The notes under the pieces were generated by a model. That model was not told the DNA's origin, did no database searches, and worked only from the letters and a program-made list of their open reading frames with translations. A stretch of 64,000 nt of DNA from Hypomesus transpacificus (Eukaryota; Chordata; Actinopteri; Osmeriformes; Osmeridae), in NCBI RefSeq assembly GCF_021917145.1, contig NC_061062.1:288780-352779 (forward strand), written 5' to 3'. Each line of letters opens with the position of its first letter. The stretch's first letter is position 1. The position numbers and the translations under genes are program-made. Positions 11,630-22,673 of the stretch are shown one piece after another.

Positions 11630-11775
11630 TCCGACCTGTCCAATCCCAGCACAGCTACATGTCCTGTCCAATCCCTGCCCAACTACAGTCTGACCTGTCC
11701 AATCCCTGCCCAGCTACAGTCTGACCTGTCCAATCCCTGCCCAGCTACAGTCTGACCTGTCCAATCCCTGCCAGT
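11630..11775. repeat. Short minisatellite, about 32-bp unit
   Basis: About four to five copies of a unit containing CTGACCTGTCCAATCCCTGC followed by CCAGCTACAGT. The first copies are more diverged than the last three. Confidence 0.85.
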
Positions 11776-11835
11776 ATCACAAGTTTTCATCTGGTTCTGC
11801 CACATATCCAGCAGTTGCATAACCAATCAGTGATC

Positions 11836-12303
11836 TCCTGATGGGAGATAAGACTTCCCCAGATCCCCCAGATCCTCAGGGAAGTCTCCCCCTCAGGGCA
11901 CAAGCCCTGGCATGGCAGGCTGGCAGGGAGGAATAAACAGCAGAACATGACACACCCTGCCCAAACTACCAAACAACCAGCCTCCCCAGCTTCTTGGCTT
12001 GAGCTAGGAGAGAGAGGAGGCTAGTCACACCGCCAGGCCAGCATGTTATGGGCTGACCCCGACACTGATCTTCTAAATGACCGATGTTCCACACATCCAG
12101 AACTGATCAGTGTTGGCTGTGAGATGTTAGGAGCTGGATATAAGTCTGGGAAACATCCACCCAGCTGCACCACATTGTCTGGAAAATTCAAGATTTTGAA
12201 CCAGCTTTCAGTGCAGTTTAAAGTCCATCTCGATTGGCCTAAAGTGCACACAGAGGGGGGAGACTTCCCTGAGGATCTGGGGAAGTCTTATCTCCCATCA
12301 GGT
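11836..12303. mobile_element. Inverted-repeat element with about 47-bp termini
   Basis: The left end begins CCTGATGGGAGATAAGACTT and continues through CCCCAGATC and CTCAGGGAAGTCTCC. The right end (about 12253-12303) is the inverse of this sequence, essentially perfect apart from a 10-bp internal duplication in the left arm. The inner 350 bp are unrelated to the ends and have no preserved gene. I found no matching flanking target duplication. This looks like a MITE, or an inverted duplication, of unknown family. Confidence 0.75.
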
Positions 12304-14040
12304 TAATGAACAGTCAGTCTCTAACGATAAAAATGTATGCCAGATAAACTGCATCGGTCAAATTGTTGATGCGTCTTGCTAGACTAAATGCCCTTGGACA
12401 ATTGAAATTATACATAGTTTGGTACAAATGACTTGCTAAACTGGTAGGGCCAAACACCCCACACTTCGTTTATTTATTGCCAGTGCAAGACATCTTACTG
12501 GATCCTTCGTTTTCTGACATCTCAACTGGAAGTTTACTAGTAAAACGAATACCCTCCGAATAGATGCAAGATGGCATCTTTATCTCGTGAGAAAGTATTA
12601 GGTTTAGTAGGCCTAGATTCTAAACTTTCTTTCTTGAAATTGAACAACTATTTCACAAATGGAACAGCTGGATTAACAAAATTGTACGAGTTTAAAATTA
12701 TAAAAGTGCAAACGATGACCATATTTAAAAATGTTCTAATTAATCGTGTCTTACCTCTGTATAAACTTGATAAAATCCCGATTTGATGGGTTGAATTCCC
12801 TTATCCGCTCTCCATTTCTACCGTCGCCAGTGCGTACTTCTCCAAAGTATTTCACTGTCCGAACTGAAACTTCAGGTGAACCATTTCCGCGAAACAGCAC
12901 TTCAGGAAGAGACAAGAATAAGCTTGCAGAAGTTAAACCGTGGCTTTCTGCAGTAATTTATGGACACGCTGTTGATTTGCTTGTGGACTCTCAAGTAATA
13001 CACCAAAATGCGAAAACGTGCGTTGCTGTTGTCCTGTCCCACCTGAGGCTGCTCAGCGCACAGGTGAGGACCGCCAGAGATTTGAAAATGTTTCATTCAT
13101 TGTTTTTACAGAGCCATCTAGTGGCGATTTGTTGGTATGAAACATGGTAGTTCATTCGTTGATGAGTTTAACTATTTGAGATAGTGATTCAGGAAAGAAA
13201 AAGACACGTTCCTATAAAAACATCACCACAAGCTCCACAAGTTAATTCGTACCATCCGAATGTAAGGGCTCATCAAGTATTCAAGATCAAGGGTGATCAA
13301 AGTGACTCTAGATTGCCTTGTCTGCTCAGTTGAAATACACGTTAGATGGACTTGCAGGCCATAACACGCCTAAATATAACCCCTCTCTGGTACACTGACA
13401 TGTTCAGACATGCGTCAGCGAGTACAGCTATAACATCCAGACCGTTTCAGCGTCCCAGTTACCCCATGTGGGGGTGAGATGGTCCACCACATGGCTAGGG
13501 GATCGCATTTCCTTACTCCATCACAGTTATTAATAAACACGAACAGAAGCACTGTTTTCGAGGAGACATAACAACACAGCTGTCTTGGGGAGTCTCAGGA
13601 TTACCATCTGCTTGTTTTATGTTTTTTTTGTTTTTTTACAGAAATTGATAGAAAAGGTTTAATTTCTTCTTCTGTTGGGTAGGTTTGTGGGCTGCAGTGT
13701 AAACAAAAATACTTTTGCATGTAGTGTTCATCTTATCCAGAGTACTTTTACTAATATGTAATATGTATGTCAACATATATGTAGCTATATGATCTCATAT
13801 AATATAATGGCAACACCTTTGTGTATTGGTATATCCCAGAATTGCACAGAAATATTTTCAACATTAACTTTTTTGCAGTCTGTAGTAGTGTTAGACCAAG
13901 CTAAACTTGATAGGATTTCTGTTAGTCATAAAGTATTGTCCTTTGGTGTTGGACATGTCATGATGTAATAGTCTGGATCCTGTCTGCCTGGTGTGTCAGT
14001 GTGGAACGTTCTTCTTCTGTGTTTTGCTGTCCCTGCTCGC
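12304..14040. other. No recognised gene upstream of SYNC
   Basis: AT-rich DNA. The stretch 12570-13150 contains two overlapping open frames on the plus strand and one on the minus strand, none with family similarity or convincing splice signals. The SYNC promoter should lie just upstream of 14041, but no core element is obvious. Confidence 0.4.
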
Positions 14041-15674
14041 ATGTCTGCTGAGGGTTCCTGGAAGGGGGGAGAGGTTGATTTCCCAGAGGACTCTCACCCA
14101 GAGGGGATACTGGAGGGTGCTGGGACAGACTGTGTGTGCAGCCCCCTCAGCGATGGGGTCAGCCTGATCCAGGGGACCATCACAGAGATGGTGCAGTCAG
14201 CGGAGAGACAGGCTGAGGAGGCCTGGGCTTGGGCAGCAGGGGGTTTGGACAGTGTGGGACACCTGTTTGAGGAGTGCATCAAGGCGGTCTCCCTCCTGGA
14301 GGCAGAGAGGGAGATGTTGGTGCAGGAGTGGCTCCGACCGCAGCAGCAGAGGCTGCAGGCTGTGGAGGCCCTGAGGGCAGAGCGAGGCAGGGGGAAGCAG
14401 CAGCTCTCACTGGTGCAGCTCAGCCACGCCAGCCTGCAGGAGCAGGTGGCACAGGTGAAGAGGAAGCTGTTTGTCACGACCAGGGACTGCATTCAGAGTC
14501 AGGTGACTCTGGCTACCCTGCAGTATGATGTGGCCGAGTTCACGCTCACACAGGTGTGGCAGAGTCCAACAATGCAATGAATGATCAAACAGATCAAACC
14601 TTAAAAGACAAAAAATGTTATGCTGTGTTTTTGTTTTGTATTTATTTACATTGTTCCACAAATGTCCTGAATTGGTTTTGATAAATATCTGTCATCCACA
14701 GTTAATGATCATGAAGAGACAGTGTTCAACAGGACAGTCAACTCTGCTGTGGAACTCTGTCCTGCCACTAGGAGGAGCTGCAGTCTCAGGTCCAGAGCCT
14801 GGCGGAGGAGGCAGCCCAGCTGTGGGAGGCCCAGCGACAGCAGCTGATCTTCCTGAGGGACCAGGCCAGGAGGCCCAGCCGGCCCCGCGCCTCCAGCGAC
14901 CTGACACACGTCCGCAGGGCCTCGCTGGCCCTGCAGCGGCGCCTGAGTGGCAGCATGCGGGCACTGGAGGGCTGGTACGAGCCCCGTCTGCTGGCTCTGC
15001 TGCGGAGGAGGCAGGCTGGGGAGGAGGCCTTGAGGAGGACCAGGGAGGCGGGGGAGGACCTGGAGGCCCGGCTGGGGCCGCTTAGGGAGGAGACATGGAG
15101 TCTGCAGCTGCAGAGGGCGTGTCTGGAGGAGAGGATGGCCCTGAGGGAGGGGGAGAGGGAGGAGAGTGTGGCACAGCAGAAGGTAGGGGAGGTGAAACTG
15201 GAGGGGACCAAGCATGTTTTATTACCAGCAGTGTTAACTGCTGATAAGTATTTTTATCAATATGTCTGTTTGGAATATTGATCTTGTACATTTATTTTAT
15301 ATTGTTATATCACGACACCAATTCAGCCTTCGGGCTGTGACTTTAGTGATACAAATTTCTCAATAAATAAACCATTACTAAACTCATTCTATTACATCAG
15401 GAGATTGTGGAGACATTGGAGGACACCATGAGAGATTTAAAACTGGAGCTTGAGGTTTTGAAAAAGTCCAAAACAGACATGGAGAAAGTGACCAATGACC
15501 TTTTAAGAGAGGTGGACTTTCAAAGGTAAGGTGTTGTGTGGGTTATCATCTCCCATGTCTACATGAGCGTGGTGGTGGTGGAGGTGGATCATTCAGGGAT
15601 ATTCTTAATATGACATCCTTCATTACAGACGCTCTGGTGACGTGTGTGAGACCACAGAAGAACAGGATGCATGA
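14041..15674 (+). CDS. sync: Syncoilin, intermediate filament protein
   Basis: Syncoilin is a type III-like intermediate filament protein of striated muscle that binds desmin and alpha-dystrobrevin at the sarcolemma and neuromuscular junction (known for the family). Four coding exons join in phase: 14041-14553, 14772-15182, 15401-15525 and 15629-15674, giving 364 residues (human about 480, with a longer head). The acidic head (about residues 1-40) is followed by a long alpha-helical rod rich in Leu, Glu, Gln and Arg. Recognisable blocks are QLWEAQRQQLIFLRDQARRP and ALEGWYEPRLLALLRRRQA. The ATG at 14041 was chosen because the frame upstream opens only with GTG. The neighbours, NHSL3-like (divergent) and ZBTB8OS (same strand), match the human 1p35 arrangement. 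A polyadenylation signal AATAAA lies at 15853-15858. Confidence 0.85.
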
Positions 15675-16700
15675 TTATCACTACAAACGATGACCTTGCC
15701 TATGATCACCATTATCTGCTCATCCTCAAATGGAAATACCACAATCTTGCCAATATATTTTATTATGAACACATAACAACAGAGGACATCAGAACACAAC
15801 ATAGTTGTGAAACAATACAGTAACAGACATGGTAGATAATCTATCCCAAGAAAATAAAGGGAATGAAAAGGACAAATCTATGTAAAATGTCTTTAAAAAC
15901 GTAACTGTGTGGTGTACTGTACTGTTTTGATTATCGTTTGTACCTACTCAGTAAAAAGATGACACACATGCCAAAAAGTATTTTTTTCACCCTTTCAGAT
16001 CTTTTTTTTTTTGAAACTCTTTTTCACTCAAAAAGAAAGGAGAGGAAGGAGAGAGGAGGAGAGAGAACAGAGACATCTAAAACAGAGTAGAGTACAGTAG
16101 AGTATATTAGAGTCCTCATCAAGTACTTATGAATGATGTGAAACTTTGTTTTTTACTTTTTTTAAATAATATTTTTTAAACCTTTCGAAACGTATATCGT
16201 ATATCATCGTATTTCTTGTATTAGTACTTTTCCCCAAATATATCTTTTTTAACCTTTAGAAACATTTTTTTAGTTTTTGTTTTAACTTTTTGTCCAAAAT
16301 ATTTTATAACAGTAAATATACTTAAAAAATGTTTTATTCATTTTTCATATTTTAGTTTTCATTGATTTGTCGATCCTCGCCGATCACTCGTGGGGCCACT
16401 ATGTGCATTTAGACGTGCAGTTAGAACCAAGCCTAAACCGTGACCGCTTACTTGATTGAACCTTCAGTAGTATTTATCATGATGCATACTATATGGATAA
16501 ATATCCTATTCTGTTAGACATATGCATTTCAAGTGCGCATGTACAACCGATTTGGAATTGGGTGGATGTTTTTAGCCTCTGATTGGTCACCCGATACTTC
16601 CTGGTCCTGGAGCGTGTTGTTGAAACAGCAAGTTGATTAAGAATAATCGTTCGTTAATTTGAATCACATTTCTATCTTGTGAGAAGTAAATACATCGATC
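15675..16700. other. SYNC 3' untranslated region and gap to ZBTB8OS
   Basis: Very AT-rich. AATAAA at 15853-15858 is a plausible SYNC polyadenylation signal. Position 16700 is immediately upstream of the ZBTB8OS start codon. In human, RBBP4 lies between these two genes; no part of it was found here. Confidence 0.5.
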
Positions 16701-19075
16701 ATGAATGATCGTGAACTTGATCTAACCGCGTCTCAGAAAGAAATCAAGGCTAAATATCCGGCGATCAACAAGAAGTATGAATGTGAGTCTGTAGCAAGAG
16801 CTTTTAGAGTTGTATGTAGCTATCTGTCACATAGTCCTCTCATATCATGCCGTTACTCTCCACTGCGTTTAACAACGTGCTACACAAATGTTTATCTTAT
16901 ATGACAGCAATGCCATCATGCCCAAGTACATCATTTGTATACTTAACCTGTACAGAGAACCAACCAAAGGTAAAGATCTCAATCCACGAGTCAATATTGC
17001 GATTTTTCTTTAGATTTGGACCACACCGCGGATGTACAGTGAGTATACCCTGAATCACAACAAAGGTTGAAGTCTAGTCTGAGATGTACTTTGTGTATTC
17101 TATCTGATGATGTTTTCAGATGGCTGTTTCTGATCCCACCCCAGAATCCACTCCTGGGGCGCGTCTCTGGAGGAGGCTTTTGAGCAGTGTGCTATGGGCA
17201 TGTTTGGGTACATGACAGACACAGAGACGGTGGAACCCATTGATACAGTTGAAGTAGAATCAGAAGGTGAGCTACCAGTTCTTGTTGGTCCATGGCAAAA
17301 GAAACACTCAATCATAGAGGGAATGGGGGATCCAAATAAGCCACTTTGACATGTTATGTCTAATACTACAGCACACATGTAAACCCACCTCTCTCTCTCT
17401 ACCTCTTCTAACAGGTGATGATATGGAATCACTTCTATTCCATTTTTTAGATGATTGGCTGTTCAAATTCAGTGCTGATCTCTTCTTCATTCCCAGAGTA
17501 AGAGCCCTCTTCATGCACCACTGTTGTTGTTGCCCCCTCTGGTGGCCAAGCTAGGGATTCCCTCGTTGTAAACCTGAACGTTCATCCCTGTACTGAGACT
17601 AAACAGCAGTTAAATAAGAGGCTCTTGCAAACGTTTTTGAAAATATGTATTTAAATGCAAGCCAAACTGTGCCAAAGACTTTTCAGAAAAAAACTTTCAT
17701 AACGGCTTGTGTGTACAGATGACAATTCCAAACTGAAACGCAGGGGGTAAACTAAACAACTGACCCTTTCATTATACATTTCGTCCAAAAGGGTGTGCAG
17801 GTGGCCAATGGGTTCAGACCAGAACCAGGCCTCCTTATCTCCTTATTCATGAAACTGTGTTTTAAACATGAAACTGTTTTAAATATGAGGACAACTGGCA
17901 CATAACATTAGTATGTCTGTAACCCTTCTACCATCACTTTCGTTAATAATCGGCCCATTGTTCTTCTCCAGTATGTTATACTCATGATAACGCTAGCAAA
18001 AGAAATCTCATCCTGATTTATGTTTCCAGGAGGTGAAGGTGTTGCACATTGACAGAATGCAGTTCAGGATCCGGTCCATTGGGTAAGGCCATCTGAAGTT
18101 ACCTCACTGTTTAGTTGTAACTACAGGGAAGAGTTGAAACACGTCTCCAGAGACAGCTGATTCCAGGAGTTCTCACACTCTTTAAGGGACAATTCACCCC
18201 AAAAAGCATATATTTTTCACTCAACAGCAATTTCTCTTTCCAGAAATCCTCACCTGGTTACTAAAGATTATCTCTAGACTTTGTTGTGAGCAGTTTAATG
18301 TAGGAACAATTTTCTTTCTTGCAAATTTCCTATTTGAAACTGCTTGCAACTAAGTGTGTGGATTATCTTAAACGGGTCATGATTTCTGGAAAGAGACGTT
18401 GCTGTGGAGTTTCTGCACCAGGTACCCATAGGGGGAAACATATAAATCAAACGTGTATAAGTGATTACAAATCAAATACAAAAAATTGCTGTAACACTGT
18501 TTTAAGCAACTCAAACAGTCACTTGATTATTGGGTACATTGGAGGGTTACACATCATTCTTGTGACATTCTATGGCATAAAAACACTCCACCTTAAATAA
18601 TGGGCTTCCAAAGCTCCCACATCCTAGACAGTATACTCCCTTTCATGTGTATTTTGACCACAGTGACTCAGGTATTAATGGATGTTTTTGTCTTGTAGTT
18701 GGGGAGAAGAGTTCAGTCTACTAAAACACCCTCAGGTGAGTTTAGCACTGTCTGATTGACTATTTCTAACTGTCTGTACACAACTGGAAAACAAATCCGT
18801 TCTCAGACTGTCTCTCTCCACCCAAGTGATTATTGCAGTTGATGCAATGATCAAAAACAAGTGTTGTTCACCCACATACTACTTAATGCATCACCCCTTT
18901 CAAAGACAGCTATACATACCAATATCCTTTTTCTCATAATTCTGTTTCATGTTTTTTGACATTGTTTCTAAATATGGTGTCATTTCAGGGGACTGAGGTA
19001 AAAGCAATAACTTACTCAGCCATGCAGATCCATGATAAGGAAAAGGCAGAGATCTTTACCATTATTGACATCTGA
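16701..19075 (+). CDS. zbtb8os: Archease (ZBTB8OS), tRNA-ligase activating factor
   Basis: Archease promotes guanylylation and turnover of the RTCB tRNA-splicing ligase complex and is needed for tRNA and XBP1 splicing (known for the family). Seven exons join in phase: 16701-16782, 17014-17038, 17145-17266, 17415-17497, 18030-18082, 18699-18735 and 18989-19075, giving 162 residues (human 167). Conserved blocks include DHTADVQ (about residues 30-36), whose Asp residues bind metal in the family. SWGASLEEAFEQCAMGMFGY, the LLFHFLDDWL helix, FFIPR and the C-terminal IIDI also match. The second exon is only 25 bp; its donor splits a Gln codon that exon 3 completes. All expected conserved residues are present, so the gene looks functional. 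AATAAA at 19530-19535 may be its polyadenylation signal. Confidence 0.95.
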
Positions 19076-19830
19076 GGACATTTCATCAGATAATCACTGC
19101 CCTGAGGACGTGTGGGTGTGTTGAAACATAATACATTGTGGTGTGTGGAAACTTGATAAGTTAGATCTGAGGGAATTGAGAACTTGTGATGAACAGTTGG
19201 TCATATTTTTACAGAAGTTGAGCTAACTTAATTTTAATTGTCAAAGAGGCATCTATGAACACCAAGCAAACAAAGGTTTGGGAGAGTAATTGTGTGCACA
19301 AGTTTTCTGGAATGGTTATGAAAGTGAAGACCCAAGGGGATCATTATACTCCCACCCCTGTAATCTTTTGTCAGATGGAAACACTAAACCAATCAATTGT
19401 AAAACCTATCCAGGATATTGGTACCCATCATATTTTCTAAATAGTCTCAAGAAAGGTATTTTCAGGTGGTAGTTAATTTATTATTTAAATAATCTAGGCC
19501 GTGCTTATCATTTTTTTTAATCAAATGTAAATAAATTACATATTTGATTCAAATGCATTTTACCCATTTCATCATTTTAGTGCAGTGTCAGTTTGTTTGA
19601 TTATTGAAACATGTAGATAAACATACTGTTCAGTCATTCCCTGGGTTTGGTTATGTCATGGGAAAGGGCACTTTGTCTACAGGTTTGCACCTTGTCTAGT
19701 TTCATCTGTATAGGTTTTGGATTACTTCACCTTTCACTGATTTTATCTGTATTCTTGGAACATGGGCTGAACATCAGTTAGCCGTAGTCTGGCTGCTGGA
19801 CCTTTGTTGAAGAGGGCCTGACAGGATCAG
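19076..19830. other. Tail-to-tail gap between ZBTB8OS and the B7-like gene
   Basis: No coding sequence. Candidate polyadenylation signals face each other: AATAAA on the plus strand at 19530-19535 and AATAAA on the minus strand at 19478-19483. If both are used, the two 3' untranslated regions overlap slightly. Confidence 0.45.
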
Positions 19831-22318
19831 TCAGGTTAGATTGCGAACGGTTCTTTTCTTCTGTATGCACATTCCAAGGACCACCACACAGAGGACTGCA
19901 CATCCAACAGACAGTGTTATGACTGCCTTCTTGTGGCTTCCTCTTTCTGGGCAAGGTGCTAGGACAGAGAATGAAAGAAAAAAAATGATGTAATGCTTAA
20001 CTGATAAAGTAAAACATTACTAAATGTTTTGAAACATTCCAGCAGTAGGGCCAGCCAGCCAACATTACTTGGAAGATGGTAACTAAACATCGTCATCTTC
20101 TTTGTGCTTTGTTACTGCCCTTGGTTCGTAACCAAACACTATTGAGGACAAAGAAAGTGTTTCATGTCTCAATAAGGAAACTGTATATAGGCTAATACTC
20201 AATGACTCACCATGGTTTAAGATTACTACTCGTTTCAGGATTTGCTTGATATTCTGGTTTTTCAGAATGAAGGTGAGGTTGAATGTGTTTTTGCTATTGT
20301 CCAGTGGCACAATCTGTGTCCTCAGGAAGACAAGCCCCTCCTGCAGGGTAGACACCTGGGTCTGGTGGACAAGCTGCTGGCCTGCAGAATCCTCCCACTG
20401 CACTTGTGCCTCTGGATAGCCTTCCGTCTCATACACAACACTGACGCTGGTCCAGTTCACCTGGATACTCAATCTAGGCTCGGAGTACAATGCTGGTGAA
20501 ATAAAAACACAAACACTGAAAATCATAATGGTTATATTTACAAAAACAGGGTTATGGTAAAGTTTTGAACTATTGTAGTCCTGATGTCCATGTTGTGTCC
20601 TTCTGTTTCATAAGAGCTTAATTAACATCATTGTTATCCTGCAGCTTCTAGTGAGCCGAGTCAGTGCATGGAAGTTCAAGTTCCCAGTGCATGTTCACAT
20701 ATTAAGATATTAAGGATATAAAAGGATGGAACATTAGTGTCCTCCCAAACAATGTGAGTGAAATGTGGGAATTTGTGTCATCATAATCACATTATTAATT
20801 CTGCTTCTACTTGACCGAAATACAACTACTCCAGTTTCACAAACTCTCTCCAGTATATAATGCCTCTCCTTGTGTTAGAAGGTTTACCTGCATAATCCAC
20901 CTGGACCGTAGCGCTGTGTGCTCCCTGCAGGGTGCTCACAGCACACAGGTAGAGCCCTGCATCCCCCAGTCTCACTCCAGATATCATCAGGGACGCGTTC
21001 CCAGCCTCCAGCTCCGACACAAAAAGGACCGTCCTGTTCCTGTACTGATGGCTCTGCTTGTCCAGCTGGTCTGCACCATAGTAGAAGCTGTGAACCACCT
21101 GGGAGTCTTCAGCCCTCTGCCATGCGATGACCAGGTGCTTCAGCCCAGAGGAGCGGTCCGGGGAGAAGCTGCATCCCAGCATCACGGCTCTCTCCCGAAT
21201 GGCCACCACATGCCTGGAGGGTGTGGTCACTTCAAAACTATCTGAAAACATCAGAACCAGTTTTGTTCAGAAAAAAGATCTAAAAAGGTTTAGGGCCACA
21301 CAGACACCTAAACTTGTCAGGGGCGGATGTAGAAAAATATTCATGTGTGGCAAGAGGGTGGCAGGAGATTTTGAGGGGCGGCACCCTGTTGCAGAAGTGT
21401 GTGAGATAAAAAAAATAAAGGCTGTGCCATTGATTTATATATAGTCATTTAGCAGACTCTCTTATCCAGAGCGACTTACAGTAACAGGGATATTCCCCCA
21501 AGGCAAGTTGGGTGAAGTGCCTTGCCCAATGACACAACGTCATTTAGCACAGCCGAGAATCGAACTGGCAACCTTCCGATTCCCTAACCGCTCAGCCACC
21601 TGACTCCCTAATGATGAGAGAACCAGTTATTTTTTACTAAAATATGTATATCTGACAACTACCAGGAAATTGTCTCATATGCAAAAGATTGTCATTGCTT
21701 CAGACTGATTAAAAATGACGTTTATGGAATGAGCAAAAGGAGTGTAATTCGATTGAAAACGTGGTTATTCCAGCTATACTGAATTAAAGTAAGCTATCCA
21801 ATTTATATTGTATTTCTGTTGGTTAGCTACCCCCCCCCCACGCACACACACAGACAAAAAGTTTATCCATCCAAATTAGGTTATTTATCTTCTGTTTTTC
21901 ATATATTCTCATAGCCTACTACCCTCCAGTCATGTTAATTAAAACAGTCCAAAATACACCATCTTACGATGATTAGTTTAAAAAAATATTTCTGATTCAC
22001 TGGCTGACAAGACTGAAAACATTATTCGTTTTCCTTAAAAAAAAAATATATATATATAGAGGGGTTGAACTTTAGGCGAAATTGTGTGGTGGGCGAAATT
22101 GAAAAGCAGCTTCTTTTGTTCGCTTGACGATGTTTCTCACTTGTTCCCAAGACAATTACAGTCATAGCCTAACTTAAAATCTTGCCCGTCATCAAGTTTC
22201 CAGTTTCAGAACATTATCGTTAAAATTCACAAACGATGAAATGCATCAATTCAAACCAATAGCTTAATGTCTTACCTGTACAACTGGGTAGTGTCCAAAA
22301 GAAAGTTAGAAACAGCAT
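19831..22318 (-). CDS. B7-family immunoglobulin membrane protein (HHLA2/CD276/VTCN1-like)
   Basis: A cell-surface protein with the layout of B7 co-signalling ligands, presumably modulating T cells (inference). Coding exons on the minus strand are 22276-22318, 20888-21241, 20211-20492 and 19831-19958, all split in phase 1 as in B7 genes, giving 268 residues. Order: short signal peptide (MLFLTFFWTLPSCT), IgV domain (about 15-132) with both cysteines (VMLGCSF and GLYLCAV) and the B7-like block VHSFYYGADQL plus YRNRTVLF and GNASL. Then an IgC-like domain (about 133-226, with EGYPEAQVQWED), a transmembrane helix (about 235-256) and a short basic tail ending RNLT. Remarkably, the second Ig domain has no cysteine: Tyr replaces the first, and the usual YxC motif is absent. 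A 5' untranslated exon upstream of 22331 is likely. The exact ortholog is uncertain. Confidence 0.82.
21443..21609 (-). mobile_element. tRNA-derived SINE, minus orientation
   Basis: Lies in the first coding-region intron of the B7-like gene. On the minus strand it begins with a tRNA-like head: GGTGGCTGAGCGGTTAGGG resembles an A box and AGTTCGATTCTC a B box. It ends in the tail motif containing CATTTAGCAGACTCTCTTAT (plus-strand reading). A second copy lies at 52844-53031. This is an RNA polymerase III-type retroposon, not a functional tRNA gene. Confidence 0.8.
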
Positions 22319-22673
22319 TTCTGGTATCACTGAAGAAAAAAGAAGAAAAAAAACGCAGGGCTGGCAGCCAGGCATCTTCATAAGCTTGATGAAGACGAAC
22401 CATACTCAAGTTGTCTAGGCCGCTAGGCGGCGTTAATGCAACTTTTAATAAACACCTCACCGAAGAAGATATCTGCTCATGCGCTGTTACAGCCACTGTG
22501 AATCTACGGCCCTTTCTCTTTGTCCAAGAAGCGCTGGTCAGGGAGGAATCTTATTGAGCATTTCTGCCACATTTAGCATCATTACTGACGACGTTTAGCA
22601 AACTCTGCACCCTAAAGGGTTGACCTGGATGCGTTGTTAGCCGAAGTACGTTAGCTACCTGTAACTGAACACC
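22319..22673. promoter_or_regulatory. Shared head-to-head promoter region, B7-like gene and KHDRBS1
   Basis: Only 355 bases separate the start codons of two divergent genes. On the minus strand a pyrimidine tract and CAG at about 22332-22350 look like the acceptor of a 5' untranslated exon of the B7-like gene. Its first exon should then sit near 22380-22500, leaving less than 300 bp for both transcription starts. No TATA box is visible. That the two genes share a promoter is inferred from spacing alone. Confidence 0.5.

Noticed and set aside
13993-14040. Upstream start for syncoilin at 13993
   Set aside because: The codon there is GTG; the first in-frame ATG is 14041.
14094-15291. Several long frames on both strands overlapping SYNC
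   Set aside because: Shadow frames of GC-rich coding exons; only the coiled-coil frame is consistent with the exon phases.
21443-21609. tRNA gene suggested by A- and B-box-like sequence
   Set aside because: No cloverleaf could be made, and the head is fused to a SINE tail repeated elsewhere.
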